The notes below the pieces were generated by a model. The model worked only from the letters and a program-made list of their open reading frames with translations. It was not told where the DNA came from and did not search any database. DNA of 6,088 bases from an uncultured Paraburkholderia sp. (GTDB lineage: Bacteria > Pseudomonadota > Gammaproteobacteria > Burkholderiales > Burkholderiaceae). Where the stretch lies: positions 1-6,088 of the forward strand of contig CALFSF010000275.1 in the NCBI GenBank assembly GCA_937917025.1, in the 5' to 3' direction. This document shows, piece after piece, positions 1 to 5,816 of the stretch (its first letter is position 1; every line of letters begins with the position of its first letter). The translations under genes and the position numbers were made by a program.

Positions 1-425
1 CCGGCCCGGAACTCTGGAGGGACACGGAAGGCCGCGTCCCGCACTTTGTCTCGGCGATGGGCACCACGGGCACGATCATGGGCGTGTCGCAGTACCTGAA
101 GGAAAAGAACGAGTCGATCGAAATTGTCGGTGCACAGCCGGAAGAAGGCTCGCGCATTCCGGGCATCCGCAAATGGCAGGAAGCGTATCTGCCGAAGATC
201 TTCGATCGCAGCCGTGTGGATCGCGTCGAGAACGTGAGCCAGGCAGCGGCCGAATCGATGGCGCGGCGTATGGCCGCCGTGGAAGGCATCTTCTGCGGCA
301 TTTCCGCGGCAGGCGCGTGTGAAGTCGCATTGCGCATCGCGCGTCAGGTCGAAAACGCGACGATCGTGTTCGTCGTGTGCGATCGCGGTGACCGCTATCT
401 GTCGACCGGGGTGTTTCCCGCCTGA
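1..425 (+). CDS. cysM: Cysteine synthase B (O-acetylserine sulfhydrylase), C-terminal part, 5' end outside window
   Basis: This is the last ~140 residues of a PLP-dependent beta-replacement enzyme that makes L-cysteine from O-acetylserine and sulfide; CysM-type enzymes also accept thiosulfate. The frame is open from base 3 and ends with TGA at 423-425. Visible family marks are the glycine-rich loop AMGTTGTIMG (bases 54-83), which in this family holds the PLP phosphate, the block QPEEGSRIPGIRKW, the GIFCGISAAGA segment, and the closing CDRGDRYLSTGVF, which is much more like CysM than CysK. The Schiff-base lysine and N-terminal domain lie upstream of the window, so completeness cannot be judged. 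The visible part is uninterrupted. ATG 57 is an internal methionine, not the start, because conserved sequence continues upstream of it (GPELWRDTEGRVPHFVSAMG). It is followed by a strong terminator, so it is probably the last gene of its transcript. Confidence 0.95.
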   Translation, partial: GPELWRDTEGRVPHFVSAMGTTGTIMGVSQYLKEKNESIEIVGAQPEEGSRIPGIRKWQEAYLPKIFDRSRVDRVENVSQAAAESMARRMAAVEGIFCGISAAGACEVALRIARQVENATIVFVVCDRGDRYLSTGVFPA

Positions 426-452
426 TCGCGGCCAGAGCCTTGATCGCCAGTA

Positions 453-476
453 AAAAAGCGCCGAAAGGCGCTTTTT
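453..476. terminator. Bidirectional intrinsic terminator between cysM and mltB
   Basis: A perfect 10-bp inverted repeat (453-462 with 467-476) encloses a GAAA loop. The GC core GCGCC/GGCGC is flanked by an A run on the left and a T run on the right. Read on + it gives a hairpin plus U tract 27 bp past the cysM stop. Read on - it gives the same thing about 40 bp past the mltB stop. The two genes converge here, so one element probably serves both. Confidence 0.9.
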
Positions 477-513
477 CCGTTCTATGGCGTGATCGTCTTC
501 ATGTGCAGGCGGG

Positions 514-1755
514 TTATTGCGCGTTCGTACCCGATGCGGCTGCGCCTGGCACGCCGCTCGAATTCGCGCCGGCGGCCGTTTCGCTCGCGACCTGCGCCTT
601 GATGCGCTGCCCGAGTTCGTACACGGCGAGCGCGTAGAAGAAGCTGCGGTTGTAGCGCGTGAGTACGTAGAAGTTTTTCAGGCCCAGCATGTATTCAGTC
701 GCGCGGCCTGGCGTCGGCAGGTCGATCATCGCGACCGGCGTGCCGGCTTCCGATGCGATATCGAGGCCCGGTTCGTTCATCAGCATGCCCGCGCGCAGCA
801 GTTGTTGAAGCGGCCAGTGTGGCTCAGGCTGGCCGTCGGCGGCGGCCTGCGCGATACCGAGACTACCGGTGTCCGATGCGATTTTCCACACCACTGGACG
901 GCCCGTTTCCCAGCCGTTCTGCTTCAGATAATTCGCGACGCTGCCAATCGCATCCGCCTGACTCGTGCGCAGATCGATCTGCTTGTTGCCGTCGAAGTCG
1001 ACCGCGTATTGCACGATGCTGCTGGGCAGGAACTGCGGAATGCCGATGGCGCCCGTGTACGAGCCGAGCACCGAGTTCGGGTCGATCTGCGCGTCGCGCG
1101 TCCAGACCAGATAGTCTTCGAGATTCTTGCGGAACGTCGCCTGACGGTCGGCGCGATTGCGCGTGTTGGGGTAGTCGAAGGTCAACGTGGTGAGCGCGTC
1201 GAGCACACGGAAATTGCCCATGTAGCGCCCATAAATGGTCTCGACGCCGATGATGCCCACGATCACTTCCGGCGGCACGCCGAACTGTTCATACGCGCGC
1301 TGCAACGTCGCCTGGTTCTCGCGCCAGAAGCGCACCCCGGCGTTGATGCGCACCGTATCCAGGAAGCGCGACTGGTACACCCGCCAGTTCTTCACCGAAG
1401 GCGACGGCGAAGGCGTCACGAGTTTCACCGCCGTCGCCGAATAGCTCGCATGCGCGAACAGCGTATGCAGCGTGGCAGGGTCGAAATCGTAGCGTGCAAC
1501 CATGTCGTTGATGAATGCGTCGACGTTCGGGTTGTTCGCGTAGCGTTGCGGAATGATCTCTTCTTCGAAGGCCTGCCCCTGCGGCATGGCCTGCTGCGGT
1601 GAACCCTGCACGACGAGCAGGGGTGCTTTTGCCCGCGTGGTCTGCGCCAGCGCCGCGGGCGATGCGATGAACGCGCATGCGGCGACGGACAGCGCGGCGG
1701 CAACGCTCGTTACGCGAAGCCGGTTTCGTGCGGACAGGGCAAGCTTGACGATCAT
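514..1755 (-). CDS. mltB: Lytic murein transglycosylase B (MltB family)
   Basis: A 413-residue membrane-bound or periplasmic enzyme that cleaves the MurNAc-GlcNAc bond of peptidoglycan, giving 1,6-anhydro-MurNAc ends. The family core runs from about residue 65 to 390. It contains GIIGVETIYGRYMG, where E172 aligns with the catalytic Glu162 of E. coli Slt35/MltB, then LDALTTLTFDYP, GSYTGAIGIPQFLPSS and AIGSVANYL. An aspartate-rich loop DFDGNKQIDL (253-262) resembles the EF-hand-like calcium site of Slt35. The N-terminus is a signal sequence: basic residues, a hydrophobic stretch (about 16-37), then ALA|Q. C27 in VAAC also fits a loose lipobox, so lipoprotein versus free periplasmic form is undecided. 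The last ~24 residues are an Ala/Gly/Ser-rich tail. I chose ATG 1755-1753 because it gives an intact signal peptide and lies just past a good -10; longer in-frame starts such as TTG 1899 would put non-signal sequence first. No clear Shine-Dalgarno precedes it. Confidence 0.93.
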   Translation of the reverse strand: MIVKLALSARNRLRVTSVAAALSVAACAFIASPAALAQTTRAKAPLLVVQGSPQQAMPQGQAFEEEIIPQRYANNPNVDAFINDMVARYDFDPATLHTLFAHASYSATAVKLVTPSPSPSVKNWRVYQSRFLDTVRINAGVRFWRENQATLQRAYEQFGVPPEVIVGIIGVETIYGRYMGNFRVLDALTTLTFDYPNTRNRADRQATFRKNLEDYLVWTRDAQIDPNSVLGSYTGAIGIPQFLPSSIVQYAVDFDGNKQIDLRTSQADAIGSVANYLKQNGWETGRPVVWKIASDTGSLGIAQAAADGQPEPHWPLQQLLRAGMLMNEPGLDIASEAGTPVAMIDLPTPGRATEYMLGLKNFYVLTRYNRSFFYALAVYELGQRIKAQVASETAAGANSSGVPGAAASGTNAQ

Positions 1756-1791
1756 AGGGCAGGGGTCGGTTCGGTGCGAAGGGTTCGGCGC

Positions 1792-1797
1792 AGTATA
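1792..1797 (-). promoter_or_regulatory. Probable mltB promoter, -10 box TATACT
   Basis: On the - strand the sequence reads TATACT, 5 of 6 to the consensus, 36 bp upstream of the mltB start codon. This would give a leader of roughly 30 nt. A -35 at the right distance is poor (GTGGTT at 1815-1820, 17-bp spacer). The position supports the start at 1755 rather than a longer protein, but the site is inferred from sequence only. Confidence 0.45.
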
Positions 1798-1905
1798 CCC
1801 GACGGCATTCGCAAAACCACGGCCAGAGCGCGTCGCGGCGACCCGTTGTGGTAACTTGATGCCTGATACGTGTGCCATGTGCGGCGCGCGCAAACGCAAG
1901 GAGAC

Positions 1906-1923
1906 ATGCCGCGCTGGCGTTGA
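1906..1923 (+). other. Possible five-codon leader ORF (MPRWR) with strong Shine-Dalgarno
   Basis: AAGGAG (1898-1903) lies 2 bases before an ATG at 1906. The frame runs ATG CCG CGC TGG CGT TGA and ends at 1923, 26 bp before the deacetylase start. The Shine-Dalgarno is the best one in this intergenic region, better than that of the downstream gene, but its spacing to this ATG is shorter than usual. The ORF is out of frame with the deacetylase. It may be a translated leader, a ribosome landing site, or chance. Confidence 0.25.
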
Positions 1924-1949
1924 TCGCGAGGCGGCAGAAGAACACGCTC

Positions 1950-2873
1950 ATGGCAACAGGCTTCTATTCCCACAACGACTGTCTGCTGCACGAAATGGGG
2001 CAATGGCATCCCGAGTGCCCCGCGCGCCTGCAGGCAATCGAAGACCAGCTGATCGCGAGCCGCATCGATTCGCTGATCGAACGCGAATCGCCGCCGCTCG
2101 CCGACGATGACGCGCTGCTGCGCGTGCATACGCAGGCGCATGTCGACTACATTCGTGGATGCGCTCCGGACGAGGGTTACGCGGCGATCGACCCGGACAC
2201 CTCGATGAACCCGCACACATTGCAGGCCGCGTTGCGCGCGGCGGGCGCCGCGGTCGCGGCCACCGATGCCGTCATCGAAGGCCGCTACGACAACGCGTTT
2301 TGCAGCGTGCGCCCGCCCGGTCACCACGCCGAGCCGGCGCGCGCCATGGGCTTCTGCTTCTTCAACAACGTCGCGATTGCCGCGCGTCACGCGCTCGAGG
2401 TGCATGGCCTCGAGCGCGTCGCGATCGTCGATTTCGACGTGCATCACGGCAACGGCACCGAAGCCGCGTTTGCCGGCGACTCACGTGTGCTGATGTGCAG
2501 CTTCTTCCAGCATCCGTTCTATCCGTTCACGGGCGCCGACAACCAGGCGTCGAACATGGTCAACGTGCCGCTCCCCGCGCGCACGAAGGGCATGGTCATG
2601 CGCGAAGCCGTCGACCTGATGTGGCTGCCACGGCTTCATGCGTTCAAGCCGGAGATGATTTTTGTGTCGGCGGGATTCGACGCGCATCGCGAAGACGACC
2701 TCGGCAACATGGGCCTCGTCGAGGACGACTACGCGTGGTTGACCACGCAGATTCGCGATATCGCGGACCGTTACGCGAAAGGACGCATCGTCAGCACCCT
2801 GGAAGGCGGCTACAACCTCTCGGCGCTCGGACGCAGCGTCGTCGCGCACGTACGCGCGCTCGCCGGCATCTGA
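1950..2873 (+). CDS. Histone deacetylase superfamily protein (class II-like zinc amidohydrolase)
   Basis: A 307-residue arginase/deacetylase-fold enzyme expected to remove acetyl groups from lysine side chains or from acetylated polyamines in the cytoplasm; the substrate cannot be read from sequence. The catalytic set is complete. RPPGHHA (121-127) gives the paired histidines H125/H126. DFDVHHGNGT (161-170) gives D161 and zinc ligands D163 and H165. SAGFDAH (240-246) gives the third zinc ligand D244, and LEGGYN (284-289) gives the transition-state tyrosine Y288, by alignment to HDAC8 D178, H180, D267 and Y306. Length and motifs resemble bacterial HDAH/AcuC-like proteins. The start MATGFYSHNDC at 1950 opens directly on the family's first strand; GTG 1872 would add 26 arginine/alanine-rich residues with no family likeness. 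The Shine-Dalgarno is weak (AGAAG at 1936-1940). It is transcribed divergently from mltB and separated from metN by 245 bp, so it is probably monocistronic. AcuC and acetylpolyamine amidohydrolase are the alternatives. Confidence 0.9.
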   Translation: MATGFYSHNDCLLHEMGQWHPECPARLQAIEDQLIASRIDSLIERESPPLADDDALLRVHTQAHVDYIRGCAPDEGYAAIDPDTSMNPHTLQAALRAAGAAVAATDAVIEGRYDNAFCSVRPPGHHAEPARAMGFCFFNNVAIAARHALEVHGLERVAIVDFDVHHGNGTEAAFAGDSRVLMCSFFQHPFYPFTGADNQASNMVNVPLPARTKGMVMREAVDLMWLPRLHAFKPEMIFVSAGFDAHREDDLGNMGLVEDDYAWLTTQIRDIADRYAKGRIVSTLEGGYNLSALGRSVVAHVRALAGI

Positions 2874-2920
2874 GGCGCACCGGGGCGGGCGGGGCGCCGT
2901 CGGGCAGCGTGCCGGTGCAT

Positions 2921-2939
2921 TGGCGCGCGGCGCGCGCCA
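2921..2939 (+). terminator. Possible terminator of the deacetylase gene (GC hairpin, weak T tract)
   Basis: A perfect 8-bp inverted repeat, TGGCGCGC and GCGCGCCA, with a GGC loop, lies 47 bp past the deacetylase stop. The following bases (TGATTTCCC) hold only a short T run. It may therefore be a weak terminator or simply an mRNA 3'-end structure. Confidence 0.35.
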
Positions 2940-3024
2940 TGATTTCCCTCTGGCGCGGTTCTCTAATGCCTAGACGTAATGAAAAGATCGTAATTGATTA
3001 TTAAAGGGAATGTCGCCGATGCGG

Positions 3025-3030
3025 TAAAAT
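3025..3030 (+). promoter_or_regulatory. Probable metNIQ promoter, -10 box TAAAAT
   Basis: TAAAAT (5 of 6 to TATAAT) stands out in a GC-rich context and would start transcription near 3037, leaving a leader of about 82 nt. The best-spaced -35 is TTAAAG (3001-3006, 18-bp spacer), a poor match; TTGATT (2994-2999) matches better but is 25 bp away. An AT-rich stretch at about 2971-3006 lies just upstream and could aid polymerase or hold a regulator site. A second -10-like box, TCTAAT (2962-2967), could start a longer leader. Confidence 0.5.
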
Positions 3031-3054
3031 CACGGCTCAAATCCCAATAAAAGC

Positions 3055-3114
3055 AACGGCGGCTGGGTGTCGGAGCGCAAAACGCTCGTCGGACAGCCCC
3101 GCCGTTTCGTTTTT
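3055..3114 (+). promoter_or_regulatory. Attenuator-like hairpin plus T tract directly before metN
   Basis: The outer stem is perfect for 8 bp (3055-3062 with 3099-3106). Inside it TGTC (3068-3071) pairs with GACA (3092-3095), and GAGCG (3073-3077) pairs with CGCTC (3083-3087) around a CAAAA loop, with short interior loops between. The whole is a nearly continuous hairpin of about 52 nt. A T-rich tract (3105-3114, TTTCGTTTTT when read from 3105) follows and ends 4 bases before the metN ATG. Shape and position are those of an intrinsic terminator inside a leader. I see no sequence I can assign to a known SAM or SAH riboswitch class. It could instead be the end of a short RNA started at the promoter near 3025, or the terminator for read-through from upstream. 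Confidence 0.65.
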
Positions 3115-3118
3115 CTAC

Positions 3119-4153
3119 ATGATCGAACTTCGCAATATCTCGCAGCGCTTCGCGGGACCCAGAGGCTGGGTCGAAGCACTGCATAACGTCAACCTGGCCA
3201 TTCCGCCCGGCGAGGTGTTCGGTATCATCGGCCGCAGCGGCGCGGGCAAGAGCACGCTGGTACGCACGATCAACCTGCTGACCCGTCCGACCGAAGGCAA
3301 TATCGTCGTCAACGGCCGCGATCTGACGACGCTGCCCGCCGCGCAACTGCGCGAGGCGCGCCGCGAGATCGGCATGATCTTCCAGCATTTCAACCTGCTG
3401 TCCTCGCGGACGGTCTATGAGAACGTCGCGCTACCGCTCGAGCTCGCCGGCATGAAGCGCGCCGAGATCGAACTGACGGTGTTGCCGCTGCTCGAACTCG
3501 TCGGCCTGTCGGCGCAGAAGGACCGCTATCCGGCGCAGATCAGCGGTGGCCAGAAGCAGCGCGTCGGCATTGCGCGCGCGCTCGCGAGCAAGCCGAAAGT
3601 GCTGCTCTCCGACGAAGCCACGTCCGCGCTCGACCCCGAAACCACGCGCTCCATCCTCGATCTGCTGAAGCGCATCAACCGCGAGCTCGGCTTGACGGTG
3701 GTCCTGATCACGCACCAGATGGACGTGATCAAGCAGGTCTGCGATCGCGTCGCCGTGCTGGACGCCGGCCGTGTCGTCGAAGAGGGCAAGGTCATCGATG
3801 TGTTCCTGCAGCCGCATCACGAAGTCACGCGCGCGCTGATCGGCGACGTGATCGCCCAGGAACTGCCGCCCGCGATGAAGGCGCGCGTCGCCGAACGTCT
3901 GAAGACGGGCAGCGGTCATCTGCTGCGTCTTGCGTTCACGGGTTCGGGCGTCGACCAGCCGATCCTGTCGGAGACGATTCGTCGCTACGAACTGGATTTC
4001 AACATCCTGCACGGCCAGATCGACGAGATCCAGGGCCAGGCGTTCGGCTCGCTCGCGGTGCTCGCGGGTGGCCAGCCAGCCAGGGTGGCCGAAGCAATCG
4101 TGTATCTGCGCGAACAGGGTGTGGTGGTCGAGGAGCTGTCGTATGTTGAGTGA
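3119..4153 (+). CDS. metN: Methionine ABC transporter ATP-binding protein
   Basis: The 344-residue ATPase of the D/L-methionine importer works as a dimer under MetI at the inner membrane. The ATPase domain (1-240) shows Walker A GRSGAGKST (38-46), Q-loop Q89 in IFQHFNLL, signature ISGGQKQR (141-148), Walker B VLLSDEATSALD (161-172, E166 catalytic) and H-loop H199 in LITHQMD. A C-terminal NIL domain (about 265-340, LRLAFTGSGVDQPILSE onward) binds methionine in known MetN and shuts transport off when internal methionine is high. The length equals the family norm (E. coli 343). The start is firm: MIELRNISQRF is the family N-terminus, and no ATG, GTG or TTG lies in frame upstream before the stop at 3002. 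There is no Shine-Dalgarno before it; the 14 bases upstream are nearly all pyrimidine. Its 3' end overlaps metI by 11 bp. Confidence 0.96.
   Translation: MIELRNISQRFAGPRGWVEALHNVNLAIPPGEVFGIIGRSGAGKSTLVRTINLLTRPTEGNIVVNGRDLTTLPAAQLREARREIGMIFQHFNLLSSRTVYENVALPLELAGMKRAEIELTVLPLLELVGLSAQKDRYPAQISGGQKQRVGIARALASKPKVLLSDEATSALDPETTRSILDLLKRINRELGLTVVLITHQMDVIKQVCDRVAVLDAGRVVEEGKVIDVFLQPHHEVTRALIGDVIAQELPPAMKARVAERLKTGSGHLLRLAFTGSGVDQPILSETIRRYELDFNILHGQIDEIQGQAFGSLAVLAGGQPARVAEAIVYLREQGVVVEELSYVE
4131..4135 (+). promoter_or_regulatory. metI ribosome binding site inside the metN 3' end
   Basis: AGGAG lies 7 bases before the ATG at 4143, within the last codons of metN. It fixes the metI start at 4143 rather than at ATG 4155, and with the 11-bp overlap suggests translational coupling. 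Confidence 0.85.
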
Positions 4154-4796
4154 AATGTTCGATATGTTCGTGCAGTCGTTCTGGGAAACGCTCGTGATGG
4201 TGGGCATTTCCGGAATCGTCGGCGCGCTGGTCGGTTTGCCGCTCGGCGTGCTGCTGTATCTGACGGATCGCGACGGCGTGCTGCGCAACATCGGCGTGAA
4301 CCGCGTGATGGGGGTGGTCGTCAATGCCGTGCGTTCGACGCCGTTCATCATTCTGCTGGTCGCGGTGATTCCTTTCACGCGGCTGGTTGTCGGCTCGTCA
4401 ATCGGCACGGCCGCTGCGGTCGTGCCGCTGACGATCGCCGCCGCGCCGTTCATCGCGCGTCTGGTCGAGACGGCGCTGCGCGAAGTCGACCGCGGTCTGA
4501 TCGAAGCCGCCCAGGCGATGGGCGCGACGACCAGCCAGATCGTCTTCAAGGTGCTGTTGCCGGAATCGCTGCCGGGCGTGATCGCCGGCCTCACGATCAC
4601 GTTCGTTTCGCTGGTCGGCTATTCGGCGATGGCCGGTGCGATCGGCGGTGGCGGTCTCGGCGACCTCGGCATCCGCTATGGATATCAGCGGTTCCTGCCG
4701 CAGGTCATGCTGACGGTCGTCGTCATCCTGATCGTGTTCGTGCAACTGGTGCAGTCGTTCGGGGATTGGCTCGTGCGTCGTTTGAGCCACAAATAA
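4143..4796 (+). CDS. metI: Methionine ABC transporter permease
   Basis: The 217-residue inner-membrane permease is the same length as E. coli MetI. Two copies form the methionine channel above the MetN dimer. Hydrophobic segments fall at about 17-39, 54-76, 84-106, 143-166 and 186-206, consistent with five membrane spans. The cytoplasmic coupling motif of importer permeases is clear at about 120-143 (IEAAQAMGATTSQIVFKVLL), where EAA and the conserved glycine contact the ATPase. The GYSAMAGAIGGGGLGDLGIRYGYQ stretch near 159-182, interrupted here only for description, is typical of the MetI family. The gene starts inside metN and is followed after 54 bp by metQ in the same direction, so the three form one operon. 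Nothing is missing or broken. Confidence 0.96.
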   Translation: MLSEMFDMFVQSFWETLVMVGISGIVGALVGLPLGVLLYLTDRDGVLRNIGVNRVMGVVVNAVRSTPFIILLVAVIPFTRLVVGSSIGTAAAVVPLTIAAAPFIARLVETALREVDRGLIEAAQAMGATTSQIVFKVLLPESLPGVIAGLTITFVSLVGYSAMAGAIGGGGLGDLGIRYGYQRFLPQVMLTVVVILIVFVQLVQSFGDWLVRRLSHK

Positions 4797-4800
4797 CAAA

Positions 4801-4823
4801 GGCTTTGCCCTTCGCGGCAAGCC
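4801..4823 (+). other. Intercistronic hairpin between metI and metQ
   Basis: GGCTT-T-GCC pairs with GGCAAGCC around a CTTCGC loop: 8 bp with one bulged T, starting 4 bp past the metI stop. No T tract follows, so it is not an obvious terminator. In binding-protein operons such a structure often guards the upstream RNA end or sets the ratio of subunits, but here that role is inference. Confidence 0.5.
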
Positions 4824-4850
4824 GCTCATCCAGATTGGAAAAGGTCAGTC

Positions 4851-5654
4851 ATGCAACGTCGTTTTGTTCTCAAGCTCGCCGCCGTGTTCGGCACCGCGTC
4901 GGTGTTCGCGTCGGCCGCGACGCTCGCCCAGGCTGAAGAAACCATCAAGGTCGGCGTCACGGGCGGCCCGCACGCGCAGATCATGGAGGTCGTCAAAACG
5001 GTCGCCGCGAAGAACGGGTTGAACATCAAGATCGTCGAGTTCTCGGACTACGTGCAGCCGAACGCGGCGCTGGCCGGCGGCGATCTCGACGCCAACAGCT
5101 ACCAGCACGACCCGTATCTGCAGGCGCAGGTGAAGGATCGCGGCTACAAGCTGATCCGCGTGGCCGATACCGTCACGTACCCGATGGGCATCTATTCGAA
5201 GAAGATCAGGACGCTCGCCGAGCTGAAGCCCGGCGCGAAGATCGCGGTGCCGAACGACCCGACCAACGGCGGCCGCGCGTTGCTGCTGCTGCAGAAGCAG
5301 GGGCTGCTGAAACTGCGCGCCGACGCCGGCCTGAAGGCGACGCCGCTCGACATCGTCGAGAACCCGAAGAAGCTGAAGATCGTCGAACTCGACGCCGCGC
5401 AGATCCCGCGTTCGCTGAACGACGTCGACGCCGCCGCGATCAACACGAACTTCGCGATGGAAGCGGGCTTGAAGCCGAAGCAGGACGCGATCGCGATCGA
5501 AGAGGCGAACGGTCCGTACGTGAACATCATCGCGATCCGCGAAGCCGACAAGGGCAAGCCGTGGGTCGCGAAGCTGGTGGCTGCGTACCACTCACCAGAG
5601 GTGAAGCAGTTCATCGACGGCAAGTTCGGCGGCGCCGTCATCACGGCCTGGTAA
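4851..5654 (+). CDS. metQ: Methionine-binding periplasmic protein of the MetNIQ transporter
   Basis: The 267-residue binding protein captures methionine in the periplasm and delivers it to MetNI. It belongs to the NlpA/MetQ lipoprotein family: the mature part opens with TIKVGVTGGPHAQIME and continues with the family blocks FSDYVQPNAAL, DANSYQHDPYL and AVPNDPTNGGRALLLLQ. The signal sequence (1-28) has a basic start MQRR, a hydrophobic core and an AQA|EE cut site at 28/29. There is no cysteine near the end of the signal, so unlike E. coli MetQ it appears to be a soluble signal-peptidase-I product and not a lipoprotein. GGAAAAGG (4837-4844) lies 6 bases before ATG 4851 and supports the start. 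It is the third gene of the operon. Substrate preference among L-methionine, D-methionine or derivatives cannot be read from sequence. Confidence 0.95.
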   Translation: MQRRFVLKLAAVFGTASVFASAATLAQAEETIKVGVTGGPHAQIMEVVKTVAAKNGLNIKIVEFSDYVQPNAALAGGDLDANSYQHDPYLQAQVKDRGYKLIRVADTVTYPMGIYSKKIRTLAELKPGAKIAVPNDPTNGGRALLLLQKQGLLKLRADAGLKATPLDIVENPKKLKIVELDAAQIPRSLNDVDAAAINTNFAMEAGLKPKQDAIAIEEANGPYVNIIAIREADKGKPWVAKLVAAYHSPEVKQFIDGKFGGAVITAW

Positions 5655-5657
5655 GGG

Positions 5658-5674
5658 CTGGCAGGGCCTGCCAG
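5658..5674 (+). other. Short hairpin just after the metQ stop
   Basis: CTGGCAG and CTGCCAG form a perfect 7-bp stem with a GGC loop, starting 3 bp past the metQ stop. No T tract follows, so on its own it is probably an mRNA 3'-end stabiliser and not the terminator, which lies about 120 bp further on. Confidence 0.4.
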
Positions 5675-5693
5675 GTCCGGTGAACGCGGCGGG

Positions 5694-5746
5694 TGCGAGA
5701 CCGGCTTATTCACGGCGTCCGGCAGTTAAGGCAAGTGCCGGTCGCA
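5694..5746 (+). repeat. Inverted repeat with two competing pairings in the metQ 3' untranslated region
   Basis: TGCGA (5694-5698) plus CCGGC (5701-5705) can pair with GCCGG plus TCGCA (5737-5746), a 10-bp stem with a 2-base bulge. Alternatively CCGGCA (5719-5724) pairs with TGCCGG (5736-5741). Both use the same right arm, so they exclude each other. The biological meaning is unknown; it may be a folded mRNA tail. Confidence 0.35.
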
Positions 5747-5776
5747 TGCAATCTCGAAATTAGAGGCATCGGTCAT

Positions 5777-5803
5777 AACCCGGGCTTGTCACCCGGGTTT
5801 TTT
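5777..5803 (+). terminator. Intrinsic terminator of the metNIQ operon
   Basis: AACCCGGG (5777-5784) and CCCGGGTT (5792-5799) form a perfect 8-bp stem with a 7-base loop CTTGTCA, followed by six Ts (5798-5803). It lies 122 bp past the metQ stop. The loop bases also serve as a candidate -35 box for the next promoter. Confidence 0.88.
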
Positions 5804-5815
5804 CGATATTAAAAT
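5786..5815 (+). promoter_or_regulatory. Probable upstream etfB promoter, nested in the metQ terminator
   Basis: TTGTCA (5786-5791, 5 of 6 to TTGACA) and TAAAAT (5810-5815, 5 of 6 to TATAAT) are 18 bp apart, a good sigma-70 arrangement. The -35 is the loop of the terminator hairpin and the spacer holds its right arm and T tract. The predicted start near 5822 falls inside the palindrome at 5817-5828. The etfB leader would be about 130 nt. Confidence 0.6.
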
Positions 5816-5816
5816 A

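Noticed and set aside
517..1602. A long open frame of 361 codons on + opposite mltB
   Set aside because: It is arginine/alanine-rich, matches no family I know, and mirrors the GC-rich third positions of mltB, whose own motifs are unmistakable. Such antisense frames are expected in high-GC genomes.
1756..1899. Longer mltB starting at TTG 1899
   Set aside because: It would bury the signal peptide 48 residues in and cross the likely -10 box at 1792-1797.
1872..1949. Longer start for the deacetylase at GTG 1872
   Set aside because: The added 26 residues are Arg/Ala-rich and do not resemble the family N-terminus, which begins at 1950.
3010..3027. Mini-ORF ATG TCG CCG ATG CGG TAA upstream of metN, considered as a methionine-rich leader peptide
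   Set aside because: The purine-rich AAAGGGA abuts the first ATG too closely, and the frame overlaps the likely -10 box, so it would be upstream of the transcript. Two Met codons in five is not enough to claim attenuation.
3031..3118. Known SAM or SAH riboswitch upstream of metN
   Set aside because: I could not match conserved bases of SAM-II or SAH classes by eye, and the region is mostly one long hairpin. An Infernal search would decide.
3067..3187. GTG-started frame at 3067 running into metN
   Set aside because: No ribosome site, and it lies in the hairpin stem in the wrong frame for metN.
3431..4600. A 389-codon open frame on - opposite metN and metI
   Set aside because: Low-complexity composition, no recognisable domain, and both sense genes are clear. 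It is a coding shadow.
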